From the NCBI GenBank assembly GCA_016861045.1, contig BOKP01000001.1:1057529-1121528 (forward strand): a stretch of DNA of 64,000 nt. The letters are read 5' to 3'. Position numbers and translations under genes: made by a program. Below, piece by piece: positions 27,052-35,957 of this stretch. The notes beneath the pieces are model-generated. The model was not told where the DNA came from. It ran no database searches and worked only from the letters and a program-made list of their open reading frames with translations. The DNA is from Actinomycetes bacterium. GTDB lineage: Bacteria; Actinomycetota; Thermoleophilia; Solirubrobacterales; 70-9. The first letter of the stretch is position 1; each line of letters begins with the position of its first letter.

Positions 27052-27057
27052 TAGCTT
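27052..27057 (+). promoter_or_regulatory. -10 TAGCTT, 9 nt before prepilin peptidase start
   Basis: TAGCTT 9 nt upstream of GTG 27067. Confidence 0.45.
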
Positions 27058-27066
27058 CCCCGACCC

Positions 27067-27831
27067 GTGCCGATCGTCGCCTTGGCCATCGCCCTGCTCG
27101 GGCTCGCGCTCGGCAGCTTCGCCGGGGTCGTCGCCCACCGCGTCGTCCGCGGCGAGTCGCCGCTCGGCGGCCGCTCGCGCTGCGACTCCTGCGGCGCCGA
27201 GATCGCCGCCCGCGACAACGTCCCGCTCGCGTCCTGGCTGCTTCTGCGCGGCCACTGCCGGAGCTGCGGCGCCGCGATCCCGCTCCGCTACCCGCTCGTC
27301 GAGGCGGGGCTGGCAGCCGGCTTCGCCGCCGCGTATCTCGCGTTCGGGGACGGCGGGGCCGCCGAGGTGGCGCTCGCCTGCGCCTTCCTGTTCGTGCTCG
27401 CGATCGTCACCCTGACCGACCTCGAGCGCCGGATCATCCCCAACGTCGTCGTCGGCCCCGCTGCCGTGGCCGCGGTCGCGCTGACCGCGCTCGCCGACCC
27501 CGGGGAGCTGCCGGCGAGGCTGCTCGCGGCGGCGATCGCCGGCGGCGCCCTGCTGGCCGTCTCACTCGCCTACCCCCGCGGGATGGGGATGGGAGACGCC
27601 AAGCTCGCGTTCGTGATGGGCCTGTTCCTCGGCCGCGCCGTCGCCCCGGCGCTCCTCGTCGGCTTCGCCGCCGGCGCGCTCTGGGGCCTGATGCTGATCA
27701 CGAGGCACGGCGCCGGGGCGCGCAAGCGGGCGGTCCCGTTCGGCCCGTTCCTCGCGCTCGGCGGGGTCGTCGGCCTGTTCGCCGGCGATCGGCTCGTCGA
27801 CTGGTACCTGGACTCGTTCTTCGGCGGCTGA
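27067..27831 (+). CDS. pilD: Prepilin leader peptidase / N-methyltransferase
   Basis: 254 residues, A24 aspartyl protease family. N-terminal methyltransferase-type domain with the zinc cysteines CDSC (about 39-42) and CRSC (about 65-68). Catalytic aspartates in TLTDLERRIIPN (about 119) and GMGMGDAKL (about 178). Seven to eight membrane helices. It cleaves the Gly/Phe junction of the four prepilins encoded just upstream and N-methylates the new N-terminus. Confidence 0.96.
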   Translation: MPIVALAIALLGLALGSFAGVVAHRVVRGESPLGGRSRCDSCGAEIAARDNVPLASWLLLRGHCRSCGAAIPLRYPLVEAGLAAGFAAAYLAFGDGGAAEVALACAFLFVLAIVTLTDLERRIIPNVVVGPAAVAAVALTALADPGELPARLLAAAIAGGALLAVSLAYPRGMGMGDAKLAFVMGLFLGRAVAPALLVGFAAGALWGLMLITRHGAGARKRAVPFGPFLALGGVVGLFAGDRLVDWYLDSFFGG

Positions 27832-27896
27832 ACGAGGCCTGCCGGAAGCGGGCTCCGATTCAAGCACCGGCCGCGGCGCGCCGATGAGGTCGTCGT

Positions 27897-29003
27897 ATGG
27901 GTTTGTCGCTGGGAGCGCGCAAGGCGAAGACGATCGTCGGGCTCGACATCGAGGCCGCGACCGTCGCCGCGACCGAGGTCGTCACCAACGGCGACGTCCG
28001 GCTCGGGCGCTCCGGGATCGCGCAGCTCGGAAGCGGCGTCACCCGCGAGGGCGAGATCAGCGATCCCGAGGCGCTGTCGGCGACGATCAAGGAGCTCTTC
28101 ACCGAGCAGAAGCTGTCGCGGAACGTCCGCGTTGGAATCGCCAACCAGCGGGTCATCGTCCGCACCCTGCGAATGCCGAGGATCGAGGACGAGAGCGAGC
28201 TCGACTCGGCGATCCGCTTTCAGGCGCAGGAGGAGCTCGCGATGCCGCTCGAGCAGTCGGTGCTCGACTGGCAGGCGCTGCGACCCGACCCCGAGCTCCA
28301 GGCGGCCGGCAAGCGCGACGTCGTCGTCGTCGCGGCGCGGCGGGAGATGGTCACGAGCCTGGTCCGGGTCGTCCGCGAGGCCGGGCTGCGCCCGGTCGGC
28401 ATCGACGTCTCCGCCTTCGGCCTGATCCGCGCGATGGCCACGGACCCGGGAGCGCCGCCGCCCGCCGGCGCCTCACCGGATGCCGACCCGGCGGCGGTGC
28501 CGTCGCCGGCTCCCGCCCAGCTGTTCTGCTGCCTCGGCGACATCACCAACCTCGCGGTCGCCCGCGAGGGCGACTGCCTGTTCACGCGCGTCTCCCCGTT
28601 CGGCATCGAGGGCATCGCCCAGCGCCTCGCCGAGCGCCGGGAGCTGACTCTCGAGCACTCGCGGCAGTGGCTCGCGCACGTCGGCGTCGAGGACCCGGTC
28701 GAGTCCGTGGACGGCGATCCCGAGATCGTCGCAGCGGCCCGCGAGGTCCTCGAGGAAGGGGTCGCGAAGCTCGCCGACGAGATGCGGCTCTCGCTCGACT
28801 ACTACGGCACCCAGGAGAACGCGCAGGCGATCGAGGAGATCGTCGTCTGCGGGGCGGGCTCGGTGATCCCCGGGATCGGCGCCGAGCTCGAGCGGCACCT
28901 CGGTCACCGTGTCCGGATCGGCCGCCCGCCGGCCCTCGCCGGCCTCGAGGGCGACGCCGCCGCCCGGCTCACCGTCCCCTACGGGCTGGCGCTGGAGGCA
29001 TAG
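27897..29003 (+). CDS. pilM: Type IV pilus assembly protein PilM
   Basis: 368 residues, actin-like ATPase fold. The start has VGLDIEAATVAATEV (phosphate-1 region), the middle RFQAQEELAMPLEQ and GIDVSAFGLIRA, and the end the glycine-rich CGAGSVIPGI of the adenosine region. PilM binds the short cytoplasmic N-terminus of PilN. GAGG lies 6 nt before the ATG. A Pro/Ala-rich insert at about 182-203 is not usual. Confidence 0.92.
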   Translation: MGLSLGARKAKTIVGLDIEAATVAATEVVTNGDVRLGRSGIAQLGSGVTREGEISDPEALSATIKELFTEQKLSRNVRVGIANQRVIVRTLRMPRIEDESELDSAIRFQAQEELAMPLEQSVLDWQALRPDPELQAAGKRDVVVVAARREMVTSLVRVVREAGLRPVGIDVSAFGLIRAMATDPGAPPPAGASPDADPAAVPSPAPAQLFCCLGDITNLAVAREGDCLFTRVSPFGIEGIAQRLAERRELTLEHSRQWLAHVGVEDPVESVDGDPEIVAAAREVLEEGVAKLADEMRLSLDYYGTQENAQAIEEIVVCGAGSVIPGIGAELERHLGHRVRIGRPPALAGLEGDAAARLTVPYGLALEA

Positions 29004-29006
29004 CGC

Positions 29007-29801
29007 GTGCGTCCGGTCAACCTGATCCCCGAGGACGAGCGCCGCGGCGCGTCCGCCCCCGGTCGCGTCGGGCTCTTGTCGTACTTCCTCGTCGGCGGGC
29101 TCGCGCTGGTCCTCGCCGGCGTCTGCGCCGTCGTCCTGCTCGGCAACTCGGTCGACGACAAGCAGGCCGAGCTCGACGCGCTCGAGGCGGAGGCGGTCGA
29201 GACCGAGGCCCGGGCCGAGAGCCTCGCCCCCTACGTCGCCTTCCAGCAGATGCGCCAGTCCCGGTCGGCCACGATCGACTCGCTGGCCAAGAGCCGCTTC
29301 GACTGGGAGCGCGTGATCAGCGAGCTCGCCCGGGTGATCCCGGGCGGCATCTCGCTCTCGAACCTGACCGGCACCGTCTCCCCCGAGGTCCAGATCGAGG
29401 ACGGAGCCGCGATCCCGCTGCGAACCGAGGTTCCCGGCCCGGCGCTCGAGCTCGTGGGCTGCGCGCGCTCGCAGCCCGGCGTCGCCAGCCTCGTCGCCGC
29501 CCTGCACGACATCGACGGGGTGACCCGGGTCACGGCCGCGAACGGGATCAAGCCGACGGTCACCGACTCCGACCAGGCCGCCAGCGACGACACCGAGGCC
29601 GGCACCGACGGCAGCTGCCAGCGCTCGCAGCCGGCCTTCCAGGTCGTCGTCGCGTTCGACGCGGTGCCGACGGCCGGAGCCGACCTGCCGCCCGCCGCGG
29701 TCACGCCCGGCACGGGTTCGACCGTGATCGGCGAGCAGCAGGCGGTCGAGGAGGCCGACGCGAGGGTGAGCGAGGCGACCGATCTGGTGCCGGGAGGCTG
29801 A
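29007..29801 (+). CDS. pilN: Type IV pilus assembly protein PilN
   Basis: 264 residues. It begins RPVNLIPEDERR, the PilM-binding peptide typical of PilN, followed by one membrane helix (FLVGGLALVLAGVCAVVLLG), a coiled coil (about 50-95) and a ferredoxin-like domain. GTG start with GGAGG 9 nt upstream inside the end of pilM. The C-terminal 50 residues are longer than in proteobacterial PilN. Confidence 0.9.
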   Translation: MRPVNLIPEDERRGASAPGRVGLLSYFLVGGLALVLAGVCAVVLLGNSVDDKQAELDALEAEAVETEARAESLAPYVAFQQMRQSRSATIDSLAKSRFDWERVISELARVIPGGISLSNLTGTVSPEVQIEDGAAIPLRTEVPGPALELVGCARSQPGVASLVAALHDIDGVTRVTAANGIKPTVTDSDQAASDDTEAGTDGSCQRSQPAFQVVVAFDAVPTAGADLPPAAVTPGTGSTVIGEQQAVEEADARVSEATDLVPGG

Positions 29802-29802
29802 C

Positions 29803-30675
29803 GTGAAGAAGAGCGACCGGATGATCCTGCTCGCGATCCCGATGATCGCCCTCGTCGTCGGCTTCTACCTGCTCGTCGTCTCGCCGAAGCAGAAGGAGAT
29901 CGGGGACCTCGACGATCAGATCGCCGATGTGCAGACGCGAATCGACTCGGCCGAGGGCGAGGCGCAGGCGGCTGAGGCCGCGCGCGAGTCGTTCGCGCGC
30001 AACTACGCCGCGATCGTCTCGATGGGAAGCGCCGTCCCCGAGGACAGCGACCAGGCGACGCTGCTCTACGACTTCACGAAGGTCGGCGAGAAGTCGAACG
30101 TGAGATTCCGCTCGTTCGAGCTGACCGAGGACGTGCCGGGCGCGGACGGGGCCGCGCCGGCGCCGGCGGAGCCGGCGACCCCCGACTCCTCCGAGGAGGA
30201 CGGCTCCTCCGGGGACGGCTCCTCCGGGGAGGGTTCCGCGGAGGGCTCGACCGTGACGGTGACCGCCCCGGCTACCGAGGCCGCCTCCGCCGCGCTTCCG
30301 ATCGGGGCCAGGGTCGGATCGGCCGGCCTGCCGGTGATGCCGTACAAGCTCCGCTTCAGCGGCAGCTTCTTCGACATGGCCGACTTCTTCGGGAACCTCG
30401 ACGACACCGTCGACGTCGTCGATCGCGGCGGCGATCCCGAGGTCCGGGGGCGGCTGATGACGCTGAACGGCTTCGCGATGGTCGGCGACCCGATCCGCGG
30501 CTTCCCGCTCGTCCAGGCGAGCATGTCGCTGAACACCTACGTCGTCCCCTCCGAGCAGGGCATCGCCGCCGGCGCCACCCCGGCCGGCCCCTCCCCGGTC
30601 GCCGGGTCGCCCACCTCGGTCGCCGCGCCCGACTCGAGCGCGTCCGTCCCCGGAACCGCGGCGGTGACGCCATGA
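29803..30675 (+). CDS. pilO: Type IV pilus assembly protein PilO
   Basis: 290 residues. N-terminal membrane helix (MILLAIPMIALVVGFYLLVV), periplasm-side coiled coil (KQKEIGDLDDQIADVQTRID...), then a ferredoxin-like domain with a Glu/Ser/Gly-rich insert (about 115-160). It pairs with PilN in the alignment complex. It starts 1 bp after pilN, GTG start, and overlaps the next gene by ATGA. Confidence 0.88.
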   Translation: MKKSDRMILLAIPMIALVVGFYLLVVSPKQKEIGDLDDQIADVQTRIDSAEGEAQAAEAARESFARNYAAIVSMGSAVPEDSDQATLLYDFTKVGEKSNVRFRSFELTEDVPGADGAAPAPAEPATPDSSEEDGSSGDGSSGEGSAEGSTVTVTAPATEAASAALPIGARVGSAGLPVMPYKLRFSGSFFDMADFFGNLDDTVDVVDRGGDPEVRGRLMTLNGFAMVGDPIRGFPLVQASMSLNTYVVPSEQGIAAGATPAGPSPVAGSPTSVAAPDSSASVPGTAAVTP

Positions 30676-31481
30676 ACCGCGTTTCGACGTTCGCGAGCGA
30701 CCTCGTCCAGGACCTCCGGGAGCGCAACCTGCTGATCCCCGTGATCGCGCTGCTCGCAGCGATCGTCGCCGTCCCGGTGCTGCTCGGGGGCGGTGGCGGC
30801 GAGGGTGACGCGGACGTCGCGCCGCCGGCCTCCCAGCCGGCGCCGCTCGCGGGCGCCGCGGAGGTCGACCCGGTCGTGCTCGCCGAGGTCCCGGGAATCC
30901 GCGACTACCGCGAGCGGCTGACCGGGAAGAAGCGCAACCCGTTCATCCAGATCAGCGAGGCGAGCTCCGAGGCCGCGGGCGCCGAGGGCGGCGGCTCCGG
31001 CGGCTCCAGCGGCGGCGGTGGTGGCGGCGGGTCCGCCTCGACGGCGACCGACGACGCCGCCTCGGCGCCGCCGGCGGACAGCTCCGGCTCCCCGGCGCCG
31101 CCGGAGCCGGAGCCGACCGACGAGGTTCGCACCGAGACCCGCGTGATCACCTTCACGGTCGATGTCCGGGTCAGTCACGACGGCAACAAGCGGGTCATCG
31201 AAGGGGCCGAGGCGATGACGCTTCTGCCGGGCAAGCAGCGGCCGGTCGTCCAGTACCTCGGCGCCGGCGCCGACGGCGAGCGGGCCGGCTTCGTCGTCTC
31301 CCCCGAGGTCGTCTCCGCGGCCGGCGACGGCAACTGCGATCCGGGCCGCAACGACTGCCAGTTCCTGTCGATGCGGGCCGGCGACTCGCAGACCTTCCGC
31401 TACGGCGAGGACGAGCGGATCCGCCTCGACCTGCTCGCGATCAACCGGGTCGTCACCGAGAAGACCGGCTCGGCGGGCTGA
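30672..31481 (+). CDS. PilP-like pilus alignment protein (tentative)
   Basis: 269 residues. One membrane helix (LLIPVIALLAAIVAVPVLLG), a linker with KKRNPF resembling the RNPF/RDPF motif of PilP, a long Gly/Ser tract (about 103-125), and a C-terminal beta domain with a CDPGRNDC pair. It has no lipobox. Position after pilO and the motif suggest the PilP slot, adapted to a single-membrane cell without PilQ. I could not confirm homology by eye. Confidence 0.65.
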   Translation: MNRVSTFASDLVQDLRERNLLIPVIALLAAIVAVPVLLGGGGGEGDADVAPPASQPAPLAGAAEVDPVVLAEVPGIRDYRERLTGKKRNPFIQISEASSEAAGAEGGGSGGSSGGGGGGGSASTATDDAASAPPADSSGSPAPPEPEPTDEVRTETRVITFTVDVRVSHDGNKRVIEGAEAMTLLPGKQRPVVQYLGAGADGERAGFVVSPEVVSAAGDGNCDPGRNDCQFLSMRAGDSQTFRYGEDERIRLDLLAINRVVTEKTGSAG

Positions 31482-31538
31482 TCGACCGCCCACCGGGCGC
31501 AGGGCCCGGTCGCCCGCCCCCGATCGCCGCGCGCGGGC

Positions 31539-31544
31539 TAGCCT
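31539..31544 (+). promoter_or_regulatory. -10 TAGCCT, 7 nt before aroC start
   Basis: TAGCCT then TCCGGCG then ATG 31552; marks the switch from pilus to aro transcription. Confidence 0.55.
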
Positions 31545-31551
31545 TCCGGCG

Positions 31552-32712
31552 ATGACGCGATTCGACTTCGTCACCGCCGGCGAGTCCCACGGCCCGGGCC
31601 TGACGGCGATCGTCGAGGGCATGCCGGCCGGCCTCGAGCTCGACCGCGAGGCGCTCGACCGTGACCTCGCCCGGCGCCAGCTCGGCCACGGGCGCGGGGG
31701 TCGGATGAAGATCGAGCGCGACGCCGCCGAGGTCCGCTCCGGCGTCCGCCACGGCCGCACCCTCGGCAGCCCGATCGCGCTGCTGGTCGCCAACCGCGAC
31801 TACGAGAACTGGGTCGAGCGGATGGGGCCGTGGGAGAGCGGGGAGGGGGTGGAGCAGGTGCACCTGCCGCGGCCCGGCCACGCGGACCTGCCGGGCCTGC
31901 TCAAGTACGGCTTCGAGGACGTCCGCGACGTCCTCGAGCGGGCCAGCGCCCGCGAGACGGCGGCCCGGGTGGCGGCGGGGGCGCTCGCGCGCCAGTTCCT
32001 CGCCGCGCTCGGGGTCACGATCCGAAGCCACGTGACCCGGATCGCCGGGGTCGCGGCGCCGGCGCCGCACACGCTCGCGCCCGCCGCCTTCGACGGGGTC
32101 GACGAGGACCCAGTCCGCTGCCTCGACCCCGAGGCCTCGAAGGCGATGGTCGCCGAGATCGACCGGCTGCGGAAGGAGAACGAGAGCCTCGGCGGCAGCT
32201 TCGAGGTCCGTGCCTGGGGGCTCGTCCCGGGGCTCGGCTCGCACGTCTCCTGGTCGGAGCGGCTCGACGGCCGGATCGCCCAGGCGATGGTCTCGATCCA
32301 GTCGGTCAAGGGGGTCAGCATCGGACCCGCCTGGGAGGTCGCCGCGAGCCCCGGCTCGGAGGCCCACGACGAGATCCTCTACGAGCCCGGGCGCGGCTAC
32401 CACCGGGAGACCAACCGCGCCGGCGGGCTCGAGGGCGGGATGACCAACGGCGAGACGCTGATCGTGCAGGTGGCGATCAAGCCGATCTCGACCCTGACCA
32501 GGCCGCTGCGCTCGGTCGACGTCCACACCAAGGAGCCGCGGGCGGCGCACAAGGAGCGCACCGATTCGACCGTGGTGCCGGCCGCCGGGGTCGTCGGCGA
32601 GGCGATGCTGGCGCTGACCTTGGCCCGCGCCTACCGCGAGAAGTTCGGCGGCGACCACATCGATGACGTCAGGGCCGCGGTCGAGGCCTACCGGCGCCGG
32701 GTCGGTGACTGA
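31552..32712 (+). CDS. aroC: Chorismate synthase
   Basis: 386 residues, normal length. Signatures: TAGESHGPGL at the N-terminus, RRQLGHGRGGRMKIE, SARETAARVAAGALARQFL, and GLEGGMTNGETLIVQVAIKPISTL. FMN-dependent conversion of EPSP to chorismate, last common step to aromatic compounds. It heads the aroC-aroKB-aroQ cluster. Confidence 0.98.
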   Translation: MTRFDFVTAGESHGPGLTAIVEGMPAGLELDREALDRDLARRQLGHGRGGRMKIERDAAEVRSGVRHGRTLGSPIALLVANRDYENWVERMGPWESGEGVEQVHLPRPGHADLPGLLKYGFEDVRDVLERASARETAARVAAGALARQFLAALGVTIRSHVTRIAGVAAPAPHTLAPAAFDGVDEDPVRCLDPEASKAMVAEIDRLRKENESLGGSFEVRAWGLVPGLGSHVSWSERLDGRIAQAMVSIQSVKGVSIGPAWEVAASPGSEAHDEILYEPGRGYHRETNRAGGLEGGMTNGETLIVQVAIKPISTLTRPLRSVDVHTKEPRAAHKERTDSTVVPAAGVVGEAMLALTLARAYREKFGGDHIDDVRAAVEAYRRRVGD

Positions 32713-32773
32713 CCGCGCGCCCGCGGCGGGGCACCCCGCGACCGCCCGGCGCCGGGGGAGGATCGGGCGCCGA

Positions 32774-32779
32774 TAGGCT
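32774..32779 (+). promoter_or_regulatory. -10 TAGGCT, 6 nt before aroKB start
   Basis: TAGGCT 6 nt upstream of GTG 32786. Confidence 0.5.
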
Positions 32780-32785
32780 GGGCGC

Positions 32786-34336
32786 GTGCCCGCCCCGGCG
32801 TCCGCCTCGATCGTCTTCATCGGCTTCATGGGCGCCGGCAAGTCGACCGCCGCCCGCGGTGCCGCGCGCGCGCTCGGCGTCGAGCCGATCGACACCGACG
32901 ACCTGATCGCGGCCGAGGTCGGCCCGATCGGGGCGTTCTTCGACGAGCACGGGGAGGCGGCGTTCCGCGAGGTGGAGGAGCGCGTCGCCCTCGCCGCGCT
33001 GGGGCGCGGCGGGGTCGTCGCGCTGGGCGGTGGGGCCGTCGGGAGCGAGCGGATCCGGAGGGCGCTAGGCGAGCACGCGACCGCCTGGTGCCGGGTCGGG
33101 GAGGAGGACGCCTGGGAGCGCTGCCGCGATGGCGACCGGCCGCTGGCCCGCGATCGCGCCGGCTTCCGCCGCCGCTTCGCGGAGCGCCTGCCGCTGTACG
33201 AGGAGTGCGGACGGATCGTCCTGCCGACCGGCGGCGAGGCGATCGGGGCCGCGGCGGCGCCGTGGCTCGACGCGCTGCGCTCGGCGCCCGCGATGCGGAT
33301 GGCCTGGTACCGGGGCGAGTCCGGTGGCGGCCCGGCAATCGTCGGCGCGGGGGTGACGCGGATCCTCGACTCGCGCCCCGACCTGCGTCCGGGAGCTCGC
33401 CTGTTCGGGCTCGCCGACCGCGACGCGCTCGCCGCGACCGGCGGGTTGATGCCGGCGGTGGAGGGGGAGGGGCCGATCGAGCTCGCCGGAGGCGAGGCGG
33501 CGAAGACGGTCGGCGCCGCCGAGGCGGCCCTGCGCGAGCTTGCCCGCGCCGGCGTCCGCCGCGAGGACGCACTGGTCGCCTTCGGCGGCGGCGTCGCCGG
33601 CGATCTCGCCGGCTTCTGCGCTGCCGTCTACCAGCGCGGGGTGCCGGTCGTCCAGGTCCCGACGACGCTCGTCGCCCAGGTCGACTCCGCCTACGGCGGC
33701 AAGACCGGGGTCGATCTGCCGGAGGGCAAGAACTACGTCGGCGCCTTCCACCAGCCGGCCGCCGTGCTCGCCGATCCGGCGGCGCTCGCCACGCTGCCCG
33801 AGGCCGAGCTCGCGGCCGGGTTCGCCGAGGTCGTGAAGACGGCGCTGATCGCCGGCGGTCCGCTCTGGGAGCGCGTGCGGGCGGTGGCGGCGACCGACGC
33901 CGTCGCCGTCGCCCCGCTCGTCTTCGACTGCGCCCGGGTCAAGCTCGACGTCGTCGCCGCCGACGAGCGCGACTCGGGCCGGCGAGCCGTGCTCAACCTC
34001 GGCCACACGGTCGGGCACGCGATCGAGGCAGCCACCGGCTACGAGCGCTACCGGCACGGGGAGGCGGTCGCGATCGGCCTCCTCGCCGCGCTCCGGCTCT
34101 CGGGGGCCGACGAGCTCGCCGCCGAGGTCGGCGAGCTGCTGCGGCGGGCCGGGCTGCCGGTCAGGCTCGACCCGCCGGTCGACGTCGACGCCGTCCTCGC
34201 CGCGGTCGGCCGCGACAAGAAGCGGACGGCCGCTGGGGTGGGCTTCGTGCTGCTCTCCGAGCCCGGCCGGGTCTCGTTCGGCAACCGGGTCGGTGACGCT
34301 AGCCTGCGGCGCGTGGTCGAGGAGCTGAGCGCGTGA
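32786..34336 (+). CDS. aroKB: Bifunctional shikimate kinase / 3-dehydroquinate synthase
   Basis: 516 residues. Residues 1-165 are shikimate kinase: P-loop GFMGAGKST, DTDDLI, VALGGGAV, and RPLARD of the lid. Residues 175-516 are dehydroquinate synthase: GGEAAKT, GGGVAGDLAGF, PTTLVAQVDSAYGGKTGVDLPEGKN, and metal ligands in LNLGHTVGHAIEA and RHGEAVAIG. Steps 2 and 5 of the shikimate pathway on one chain. No stop or frameshift lies between them. The order kinase-then-synthase matches the usual aroK-aroB gene order, so the fusion probably arose by loss of the intervening stop. Confidence 0.95.
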   Translation: MPAPASASIVFIGFMGAGKSTAARGAARALGVEPIDTDDLIAAEVGPIGAFFDEHGEAAFREVEERVALAALGRGGVVALGGGAVGSERIRRALGEHATAWCRVGEEDAWERCRDGDRPLARDRAGFRRRFAERLPLYEECGRIVLPTGGEAIGAAAAPWLDALRSAPAMRMAWYRGESGGGPAIVGAGVTRILDSRPDLRPGARLFGLADRDALAATGGLMPAVEGEGPIELAGGEAAKTVGAAEAALRELARAGVRREDALVAFGGGVAGDLAGFCAAVYQRGVPVVQVPTTLVAQVDSAYGGKTGVDLPEGKNYVGAFHQPAAVLADPAALATLPEAELAAGFAEVVKTALIAGGPLWERVRAVAATDAVAVAPLVFDCARVKLDVVAADERDSGRRAVLNLGHTVGHAIEAATGYERYRHGEAVAIGLLAALRLSGADELAAEVGELLRRAGLPVRLDPPVDVDAVLAAVGRDKKRTAAGVGFVLLSEPGRVSFGNRVGDASLRRVVEELSA

Positions 34337-34779
34337 GCACCCGCAACAGGGTGGCGGTGATGCACGGCGTCAACCTCGACATGCTCGGCCATCGCGACCC
34401 CGGGATCTACGGGAGCGAGACGCTCGCGCAGCTCGAGTACCGGGTGCACGGCTTCGCCCGCCAGCTCGGGCTCGAGGCCTCCTTCTTCCAGACCAACCAC
34501 GAGGGCGAGTTCTGCGAGTACCTGCACCGGGTCCCGGAGACGGCCGACGCCGTCCTCGTCAACGCCGGCGCCTGGTCCCACTACTCGTGGGCGATCCGCG
34601 ACGCGCTCGAGGTCGCCGCCAAGCCCGCAGTCGAGGTCCACATCAGCGACGTGGAGGCGCGCGAGGCCTGGCGCTCGGTCTCGGTCTTCGACGGGCTCGT
34701 CGCCGCGAAGATCTCCGGCCGCGGGCTCGAGGGCTACCGCGAGGCGCTGGAGGTGCTCGTCGCGGAGCTCGACCTGTGA
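34333..34779 (+). CDS. aroQ: Type II 3-dehydroquinate dehydratase
   Basis: 148 residues, the dodecameric type II size. Catalytic Arg and Tyr are in GHRDPGIYG, and the catalytic His in VEVHISD. Usual family blocks are altered: NxPNLN(L/M)LG reads HGVNLDMLG, NPGAYTH(T/S)S reads NAGAWSHYS, and the SNIHARE block reads SDVEARE, losing the second conserved His. Step 3 of the shikimate pathway; activity is likely but the variation deserves note. GTGA overlaps on both sides couple it to aroKB and to the peptidase. Confidence 0.88.
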   Translation: MSTRNRVAVMHGVNLDMLGHRDPGIYGSETLAQLEYRVHGFARQLGLEASFFQTNHEGEFCEYLHRVPETADAVLVNAGAWSHYSWAIRDALEVAAKPAVEVHISDVEAREAWRSVSVFDGLVAAKISGRGLEGYREALEVLVAELDL

Positions 34780-35867
34780 TCGCCGCGCCCGATGGCCGCG
34801 CCGAGCGGCTCGCGGCGGCCGTCGCCGACGCCGGCCTCGAGATGGCGATCGTCGGCGACCTCGTCCGGCCCGGCGACTCGGGGCGGGATGCGATGGCCGA
34901 CGTCGCCTGGCTCACCGGCTTCTTCGGCTCCAGCGGGCTCGCCGTCGTCGGCGCCGGGACCCGCGCCTTCCTGACCGACTTCCGCTACGCGACGAGGGCG
35001 GCCGACACCGTCCCGGAGTCGTTTCGGGTCGTCGACGCGACGGGCGAGATCGTCGTCGAGCTGGCGCGCCTGCTGGCCGGTCGGGTCGGGATCGACCCGG
35101 CGAAGACGAGTGTCGAGTGCCACCGAAAGCTCGCCGAGGCGGTCGGCGAAGGTGTCGAGATCGTCGCCGTCGGGGGGCTCGTCGCCGACCTGCGCCGGGT
35201 CAAGGACGAGGCCGAGATCGCGGCGATCGCCGCTGCCGCCGAGCTCGCCGACGAGGTCTACGCCGGCATCGAGGAGGGCGGCCTGGCGGGGCGGACCGAG
35301 CGCGAGGTGGCGCTGGCGGCGGAAGCCAGGATGCGCGAGCTCGGCGCCGAGGGGCCGTCGTTTCCGACGATCGTCGCCGCCGGCCCGAACGCGGCCCAGC
35401 CGCACGCCGTGCCCGGCGAGCGCGAGATCGGCGCTGGCGAGTACGTCATCGTCGACATGGGGGCGATCCTCGACGGCTACTGCTCCGATTGCACGCGGAC
35501 GCTCGTCGACGGGGAGCCGGACCCGGGCCGGCGTGAGGTCTACGAGCTGGTGCTGGCCGCGCAACGGGCGGGGCTGGAGGCGATTCGCGGGGGCGTCGGC
35601 GGCCGCGTCGCGGACGCGATCGCCCGCGAGGTGATCGCCAGCGCCGGCTACGGCGAGCGTTTCGGCCACGGGCTCGGACACGGCGTCGGCATCGAGGTCC
35701 ACGAGCCGCCCCGCCTGTCGAAGCGCTCCGACGACGTCCTCCGCGCCGGCGAGGTGGTCACCGTCGAGCCCGGCGTCTACGTCCCCGGCGAGTTCGGGAT
35801 CAGGATCGAGGATCTCGTCGTCGTCACCGCCGACGGCCATCGCAACCTCAGCACGTACCCGAAGTAG
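34776..35867 (+). CDS. pepP: M24 Xaa-Pro aminopeptidase-like protein
   Basis: 363 residues. Creatinase N-terminal domain (about 1-125) and pita-bread M24 domain. Dinuclear metal ligands: Asp in IVDMGA and CSDCTRT, His in GHGLGHGVG, Glu in TVEPGVY and GIRIEDLVV. It removes N-terminal residues before proline. The aroQ-pepP-efp order is common in Gram-positive bacteria; here 5 kb with yidC-like, cfa-like, SDR and MFS genes separates pepP from efp. GTG 34776 overlaps the aroQ stop. Confidence 0.92.
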   Translation: MIAAPDGRAERLAAAVADAGLEMAIVGDLVRPGDSGRDAMADVAWLTGFFGSSGLAVVGAGTRAFLTDFRYATRAADTVPESFRVVDATGEIVVELARLLAGRVGIDPAKTSVECHRKLAEAVGEGVEIVAVGGLVADLRRVKDEAEIAAIAAAAELADEVYAGIEEGGLAGRTEREVALAAEARMRELGAEGPSFPTIVAAGPNAAQPHAVPGEREIGAGEYVIVDMGAILDGYCSDCTRTLVDGEPDPGRREVYELVLAAQRAGLEAIRGGVGGRVADAIAREVIASAGYGERFGHGLGHGVGIEVHEPPRLSKRSDDVLRAGEVVTVEPGVYVPGEFGIRIEDLVVVTADGHRNLSTYPK

Positions 35868-35895
35868 CCTCGATTCCGCCCCCACCCTCGGAAGC

Positions 35896-35936
35896 TGGGG
35901 CATTCCGCGGCCGCATAGGGTGCTGAAAATGCCCCA
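35896..35936 (+). repeat. 41-bp palindromic repeat, copy 1
   Basis: Arms TGGGGCATT (35896-35904) and AATGCCCCA (35928-35936); core begins CCGCGGCCGCATA then GGGTGCTGAA. GGAAGC precedes it, as in copy 2. Confidence 0.9.
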
Positions 35937-35957
35937 CCCCCCTCAGCTCCGGGAAGC

